The notes under the pieces: generated by a model | Seen by the model: only the letters and a program-made list of their open reading frames with translations | What the model was told of the DNA's origin: nothing | Database searches by the model: none | Shown here: one piece after another, positions 58,002 through 64,000 of the stretch | How positions within the stretch are numbered: the first letter of the stretch is position 1 | How the letters are laid out: each line of letters begins with the position of its first letter | Translations under genes and position numbers: made by a program | Source: Aegilops tauschii subsp. strangulata | Taxonomy: Eukaryota > Streptophyta > Magnoliopsida > Poales > Poaceae | Length of the DNA: 64,000 bases | NCBI RefSeq assembly: GCF_002575655.3 | Contig: NC_053040.3 | Coordinates: forward strand, 459,530,780-459,594,779 | Direction: 5' to 3'

Positions 58002-60488
58002 TGTGACGCCCAGATAATCAAGCTACAGTAACCTCTGCTAATGATGCCACGTCACCTCGATTACTTTTGCTAATCTCCCGTTAGTTCAAAACCAGTTCAA
58101 AAATGAAATTCAAAATATGGCAAACAACAAAAGTTTTCAGACATTAAAACAAAAATGTTCGGTTAGTGCCAAATATTACATAGGTAATTATTGTGAAGAA
58201 AATACTTTTTTAGAAAATTCCTAAATATTTTAAGATGAATTGAAATAGAAAGGAAAATAAATAAAAGAAAAAAACAAAACAAGGAAAAAAAAGAAAGAGC
58301 AGGACCCCCTGTCCTCTGGGCCGCCAGGCCAGCCCACGGCCCACCCCACTCTCTCTGGCCTACAAGGCCACTGCCCCCGACCCCAAACCCTAAATCACCC
58401 CCACTTCCCCACGACCCCCTCGTCTCCCTCACCCGCCACCACCACACAACACACACACACGCACACATTATGCCGGGGAGAGGAGCTCCCCGCGCCCGAT
58501 CCCCTCGCCTGCATCGGTGCCCCGCCTTAACCTCGCCGTTCGTCGCCGCCCTCCCCGTCGCCGGACCTCGCAGCACCGTCCTCAACCTCCTCCTCGATGG
58601 CCCGCATCAAGCCATGTCGCCCCGACCTCACAGCCGCCCCGCCTGGACCTCGTCGGAGCGCGCTCCCTCGCCGGATCTCCTCCCCGTCTCCGCCGGTCGT
58701 CCCCGTCCTCCTCCACAACGGCTCCCTCGAGCCTCGCCGCCCCCCTGGTCTCTACTCGAACGTGAGGCCCGCCTCCCCTCTCTTCCCTTTCTGTCCGGTG
58801 CCGCCTCCCGTTCGTCCCCACGCGCTAGCACGAGCCGCTCCGCCCCTGACCTCCCCCTTCATTGTTGCTACAGTTGTTACCCTTACCTGCAATCCTAAAT
58901 GCTTAGTATATGATACTAGTATCCATCGGTGGCCCTACATTCTTGTCCGTCTGCCATGCTATACTATCGGGCCGTGATCACTCGGGAGGTGATCACGGGT
59001 ATATACATATATACATACATACTATACAGGTGGTGACTAAAGTCGAGTCTGCTCGTTGAGTACCCGCATGTGATTCCGATGTGGGGGCTGAAAGGACAGG
59101 TGGCTCCATCCAGGTAGTGGTGGGCCTGAGTTCCCGACAGCCCCCGACTGCTACTTTGTGGCGGAGCGACAGGGCAGGTTGAGACCACCTAGGTGAGAGG
59201 TGGGCCTGGCCTGGTCGGCGTCCGCAGTTACTTCATAATAACACGCTTAACGAGTTCTTGGTATTTGATCTGAGTTGGGTCGTTGACCTTATACGCACTA
59301 ACCGCCACGTGGGACAAGATATGGGCAACCGACGTCGTGGTATCAGCCGAAGCCTTCGTGACGTCAGCGACTGAGCGGCGCGCGCCAGGTTGGACCGCGT
59401 AACGCAACTTCCTTTGTAATGGAGGTTGCTAGGTCTGCTCACCGGCCGCGTACGCAACATGCAGGTGTGCAATGGGCGATGGGCCCAGACCCCTGCGCGC
59501 ATGGATTTAGACCGGCGTGCTGACCTCTCTGTTGTGCCTAGGTAGGGCTGCGACGTGTTGATCTTACGAGGCCGGGCATGACCCAGGAAAGTGTGTCCGA
59601 CCAAATGGGATCGAGCGTGTTGGGTAATGTTTTGCACCCCTGCAGGGAAGTTTATCTATTCGAATAGCCGTGATCCTCGGTAACAGGCCGACCCGGAGTT
59701 GTACCTTGACCTTATGACAACTAGAACCGGATACTTAATAAAACACACCCTTCCAAGTGCCAGATATAACCCGGTGATCGCTCTCACACAGGGCGACGAG
59801 GGGAGGATCGCCAGGTAGGATTATGCTATGCGATGATACTTGGTGAACTTACCATCTACTCTCTTCTACATGCTGCAAGATGGAGGCTGCCAGAAGCGTA
59901 GTCTTCGACAGGACTAGCTATCCCCCTCTTATTCTGGCATTCTGCAGTACAGTCCATCGATATTGGCCCTTTACACAGATACCCATGCATATGTAGTGTA
60001 GATCCTTGCTTGAGAGTACTTTGGATGAGTACTCACAGTTGCTTTGCTCCCCCTTTTCCCCTTTCCTTTCTACCTGATTGTCGCAACCAGATGCTGGAGC
60101 CCAGGAGCTTGAAGCCACCGTCGACGACGACTCCTACTACACCGGAGGTGCCTACTACTACGTGCAGGCCGCTGACGACGACCAGGAGTAGTTTAGGAGG
60201 ATCCCAGGCAGGAGGCCTGCGCCTCTTTCAATCTGTATCCCAGTTTGTGCTAGCCTTCTTAAGGCAAACTTGTTTAACTTATGTCTGTACTCAGATATTG
60301 TTGCTTCTGTTGACTCGTCTATGATCGAGCACTTGTATTCGAGCCCTCGAGGCCCCTGGCTTGTATTATTATGCTTGTATGACTTATTTTATTTTTAGAG
60401 TTGTGTTGTGATATCTTCCCGTGAGTCCCTGATCTTGATCGTACACGTTTGTGTGTATGATTAGTGTACGATTGAATCAGGGGCGTCA
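58002..60488 (+). repeat. Gypsy LTR
   Basis: It begins TGTGACGCCCAG and ends GGGGCGTCA, so its termini form a short inverted repeat TGACGCCC/GGGCGTCA. A primer-binding site TGGTATCAGAGCC (60494-60506, initiator tRNA-Met type) follows directly, which fixes this as the 5' LTR of a plus-strand element. It is about 2.5 kb, with a CT-rich, GC-rich block at 58300-58870, and a splice-acceptor-like site near 60090. The family name is not certain. Confidence 0.88.
60090..60191 (+). other. Exon-like short acidic/tyrosine frame in Gypsy LTR
   Basis: After a polypyrimidine stretch (CCCCCTTTTCCCCTTTCC) and CGCAACCAG, a frame of 33 codons begins DAGAQELEATVDDD, passes a GGAYYYVQAAD-type stretch and ends at TAG 60189-60191. 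There is no ATG, so it would only be translated as a 3' exon. No other frame here gives so ordered a composition. I infer that it may be the last exon of a sequence acquired by the LTR. It could also be chance. Confidence 0.35.
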
Positions 60489-63400
60489 GAAGTTGGTATC
60501 AGAGCCGACTGCCTATAGGAATCCCCTTCCAAACTCCTTGGCCGAAGTTGAGTCTAGTAAGTGAAAACTGTTTTACTACCATGGCTGTGTGGCTTACGGG
60601 CCCACATTGCCATTGGGTGGTATTAGGATCTTTTTATTCCTCAACCTATACTCTGGGACTCTCATCTCTCTCCTATTCGGGTTTAATGAATTTACTAAAA
60701 TCTAAATTTAGGATCTCGTTACTACTTCCTCCCGGAGAACCCCTCACTCCAGATGATTGCTCAGTGCACCAGAAGAATTCGAAGTTACTCTCCGATATTC
60801 TCTCGAGACCTTGTGCATGTCGCTTTTGCAATTCCCTACCACCAAATACCCCTATGGATAAATACATACACATGTCATTTTTACTTTTATTCCCAGTTGA
60901 TCTTGTTATTACAAGATACCTTGAAATTATCTCTATTGCTTCGAGAAAACTTTGTGCCTACTGCCTTTCAGTTCTAACCCACCTAAATACCTCTACGGAT
61001 AATTTCTTGCACCTATTGAGTATCCACTCATCCCAAGTTGATTCATTTATTTCTCAAAAGTCTTCGAAATACCATTCGTTCTTCTGAAAATTCCTCAACA
61101 GCCTAATACTCTTGAAATTCTTGATTACTAACATTATGATTAATCCCATAAGTCTGGTAATCTTATTGGCATCCTTTGTCATTATCATTTTGAGTCCATT
61201 GACTCAGTATGTTGCGAATACTCACAATCGTCAATCAGATCCCAGAATTCATCTTTCCGGCTCAACCGTCATTTCTATCTGGAGCTGGTTCTCGACAATC
61301 AAACTGCCGTCGATTGTATCCCTAAGCCTACTCGACTTATACATCCTTTATCAGAGCGTTTGCTTTCCTTGGTGAGAAATCATAATTCCTTTACATTGAG
61401 CTTTGAATTAGTCAGTTGTTTCTATACCCCAATGCCTTTGCATTATTTCTTCTTCTGATTGTGTGCCGATGCTCACATCAGCTCCGTTGTGGACCGTCAG
61501 ATCCTTTGTTGAATTATCAATCCGACAGTGTCCTTTGTATACAAAAACCTCGAGAAGTTCTTTCCCTGATACATAATGCCATTGGTAAATTCTATTCTCT
61601 GATATGGCCAATGACGCTCTGCTTTCGAGCTTGAGTTATTTACTTCTGAACTTTGTAGTATATGTTCCTAAGATACCCGATGGGTTGGACCAATGCCTTC
61701 CCTAATCTGTGCAAACCCGAGAGTTTTCACGGGTCATATTCTTCTGGTGATTTACCAGATAAAATTTCAACACTACAACTCCATCGAAAATGAGGAGTGA
61801 ATGATAGGTTATGCATTGGAGAAGTGGGAGTCGACCTTGAACTTTGTGTTCATGCCCATGGACACGATGTAGATCTTGTCATGGAAGCTTCTCGTAACAA
61901 TAATTATCCCCTTGACATAATTTCATCTTATATCTGGGATTTGGTCTTTTGCAATCGTGGTTTCCGACCATATTGTTCTTCTTTGATCCAATTTCTTGGA
62001 CAAGTTTAAGCACTTGTCTTCTGCAGAGCAATAACCTAGTCCAACCACTACTTTGATCTGTCGTCGAGTATTACCCCCCTGGTATCTCGAGATTATCATG
62101 GAACTGCATAACTTCTTATGAGTTCTTCATCAAGTACTACATTCTCACTGATTCCAATTTTTCACGGGCTCTGAGTTATTAAACACTCAAAGACACCGAT
62201 AACTGAACCGAGTCCGCACTATATGGTTCAACAACTTTTAGTAATCTTCTTTACTTACGAGTTTGTACCCGATCACATCATTCCTAGCCTGTTCGGCTAC
62301 ATCATTACCGTGCTAATTTTAATTGTGCTACTTGGTCCTTCTTCCCGCAGCACAAATTTTGGCGGTGAGCTAATCTTATGTCAATCTCCCTCGTCATATC
62401 ATTTCTCCTTGAATAGCAAACGTGATTTCGAGTTTGTGTCATACCCATGGTTCCAGTAACCTTTTGCTTCACCATTCCCTTGGTGTGATGTCGTCGCCGA
62501 TCGATTACATCTTCTTGAAACCTCTCGACAAATGTGTCGTGATCACCATCAACATTTTGAGCTCTTCCAGAATATCAATCAAATTCATGATGAGAATTAC
62601 CATCCTTGCCCCTCGATGATTTTTGTTGTCATCGACCACTTTATTGCCTTCCCTTCAACACAAACTTGTTCGTGTTCTGTGTTATACCATGAGTTCCTTG
62701 CTATCCAGCATTTGTTCTTCTTTACCTTGGAGTATTGCCATCTTTTATGTCAAGAATGTTGTGAGAATTTCACCACCTCTTAAGAATTCTTGATACAATG
62801 ATGCTTCTTGCCATCACCATTCTTCTTGGTCCCCGTGTTGTTTCTAACCGGAAAACTAACAATTGAACTATGTTGTGCGAATTCAAAACTTCTAGCAACC
62901 CTATTGCTTTGAAGTTAATGGTCGACATTTCATTCTTAGACCATTGATTATCGAATCACCATTCTGACATTGATCATACTACCTAAGCCCATATTTCGGG
63001 CGCACTTTTCAACCAATGTTTAATTGTGTATGTTTTCGTCGAGCATACCTCATTATATCATTTGATCCGGCAAATGTTATCTCCTTGTTCACACAACTGT
63101 GGAAATCCATCATTTGGAGATCTCAATGAATTGTCGTTGAGTTCATCAGCCACCTCCTCATCCTGTCATTGGTTTAATGATGAACTCATGATTCGAAACT
63201 TGCTTCCATAGTCCATTTCCCGAGAATCTTGCAACTCCATCTCGTTAAATTGTGTTGCCCCCTTTCCTTCTCGGGCATCACGAGTCTGAGGTATCCTGAC
63301 ATCAATCAGATCTGAATCTCGGTCAGATATGATGGTTGGGACATATTTCCAAGAGTTATAACATTGGTCTATATATGACCCGGTAAGGTGATGTCATGCC

Positions 63401-64000
63401 TAGCACCCCCGACCGGAGGACCTATTGTTATAATTCTTCTTTTTTTGCAAGGATAACCATTCTTCCATGAGAAAATTGTAAGACTTATTCTATAAGTTGT
63501 TCCTGATGAATCCTTTGTGTATCCAAGTCCGACCTTTGCTTGAAGACCATGTCAATGCTATCTCGAAGCATGTTTGTGGTACTCCAATTTTCAGCAAGAA
63601 CATTTGAAGCACAATGCAAAAAAAAATTCCTTATCAATTATCCAAACATCGTTGTATGGGTAATGTCATGAAATTTCTCTCCCCTCATCTAAAGGGTTTT
63701 CTATTTATATCTTGCCATGGATATCGTGCTCTGCTTGTCCTTGGGAAGGATATACCCCTGAAATATGTGTTTAAACGCATTTTCCTTTCCATTGTTCTGT
63801 TTAATCTGATAATCATATTTCCCTTTCCATTGTTTGGTTTAACCTCTCTTGTGATCTATATGATGTAAGCAGTAATATTCTCCTGCTTATGTAAACACCT
63901 CGGTGTACAATTTTTCAGCAAGACCCTGTTACTATTGTTGATGACATTCCGGTAACCACCGATGAACGAGAACTTTACCTATTGGTCCGCCTCGTTCAAC
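60489..64000 (+). mobile_element. Internal region of Gypsy element, coding degraded
   Basis: It starts with the primer-binding site and runs to the window end. The longest frame (60548-61087, 179 codons, start MSLVSENCFTT) has no gag motif, and many short T-rich frames follow. I saw no zinc knuckle, protease, RT or integrase motif on the plus strand. This points to a non-autonomous or strongly decayed element, at least in this part. The polyprotein, if any, and the 3' LTR would be beyond 64000. Confidence 0.7.

Noticed and set aside
1..64000. tRNA and rRNA genes
   Set aside because: I looked for obvious tRNA T-loop/GTTCRANNC with matching stems and for rRNA signatures and saw none; primer-binding-site matches are the only tRNA-like sequence. 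A tRNAscan run would be decisive.

Overview
The window looks like a gene island in a large, repeat-rich Triticeae genome (wheat, Aegilops or barley type). The evidence is three intron-containing plant genes separated by nested LTR retrotransposons, a CACTA element, Stowaway MITEs (one Thalos-like), a LINE and a probable Helitron. No prokaryotic, organellar or CRISPR signal was seen. I could not align to any database; family calls rest on motifs, termini and target-site duplications (TSDs) read by eye.

Host genes. (1) Cycloeucalenol cycloisomerase (CPI1, sterol biosynthesis), plus strand, 5308-9744, eight coding exons including a 7-nt start exon. (2) A plant diacylglycerol kinase (lipid signalling), plus strand, 36947-43477, twelve coding exons, one intron with a GC donor. 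(3) An ionotropic glutamate receptor-like channel (GLR), minus strand, 44338-49548, three exons, tail-to-tail with the kinase. All three reading frames are continuous across the inferred splice junctions.

Repeats, left to right. 1-1500: probable Gypsy LTR fragment. 2241-4430: 5'-truncated, frameshifted LINE (minus). 10054-10560: fragment resembling the start of the DNA element found further right. 13809 to about 17830: probable Helitron (minus strand) with spliced-looking GC-rich segments near its 5' side. 18118-28460: a DNA transposon with a TTA TSD (PIF/Harbinger-like) carrying an unrecognised proline-rich ORF, split by a complete copia element (18606-27182, TSD GGAGC). 29574-33612: truncated copia (minus) with an open gag. 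33897-34912: non-autonomous CACTA (TSD AAT) with gene-like cargo. 54588-58001: 3' half of a third copia (minus), cut at 58002 by a Gypsy LTR (58002-60488) whose internal region runs off the window.

The genes do not form a pathway cluster. CPI1 acts in ER sterol synthesis, the kinase makes phosphatidic acid, and the GLR is a membrane cation channel; their proximity is ordinary grass gene-island structure. The best candidates for something little described are the unrecognised ORF in the TTA-TSD element, the cargo of the CACTA and Helitron, and a short acidic exon-like frame inside the Gypsy LTR.
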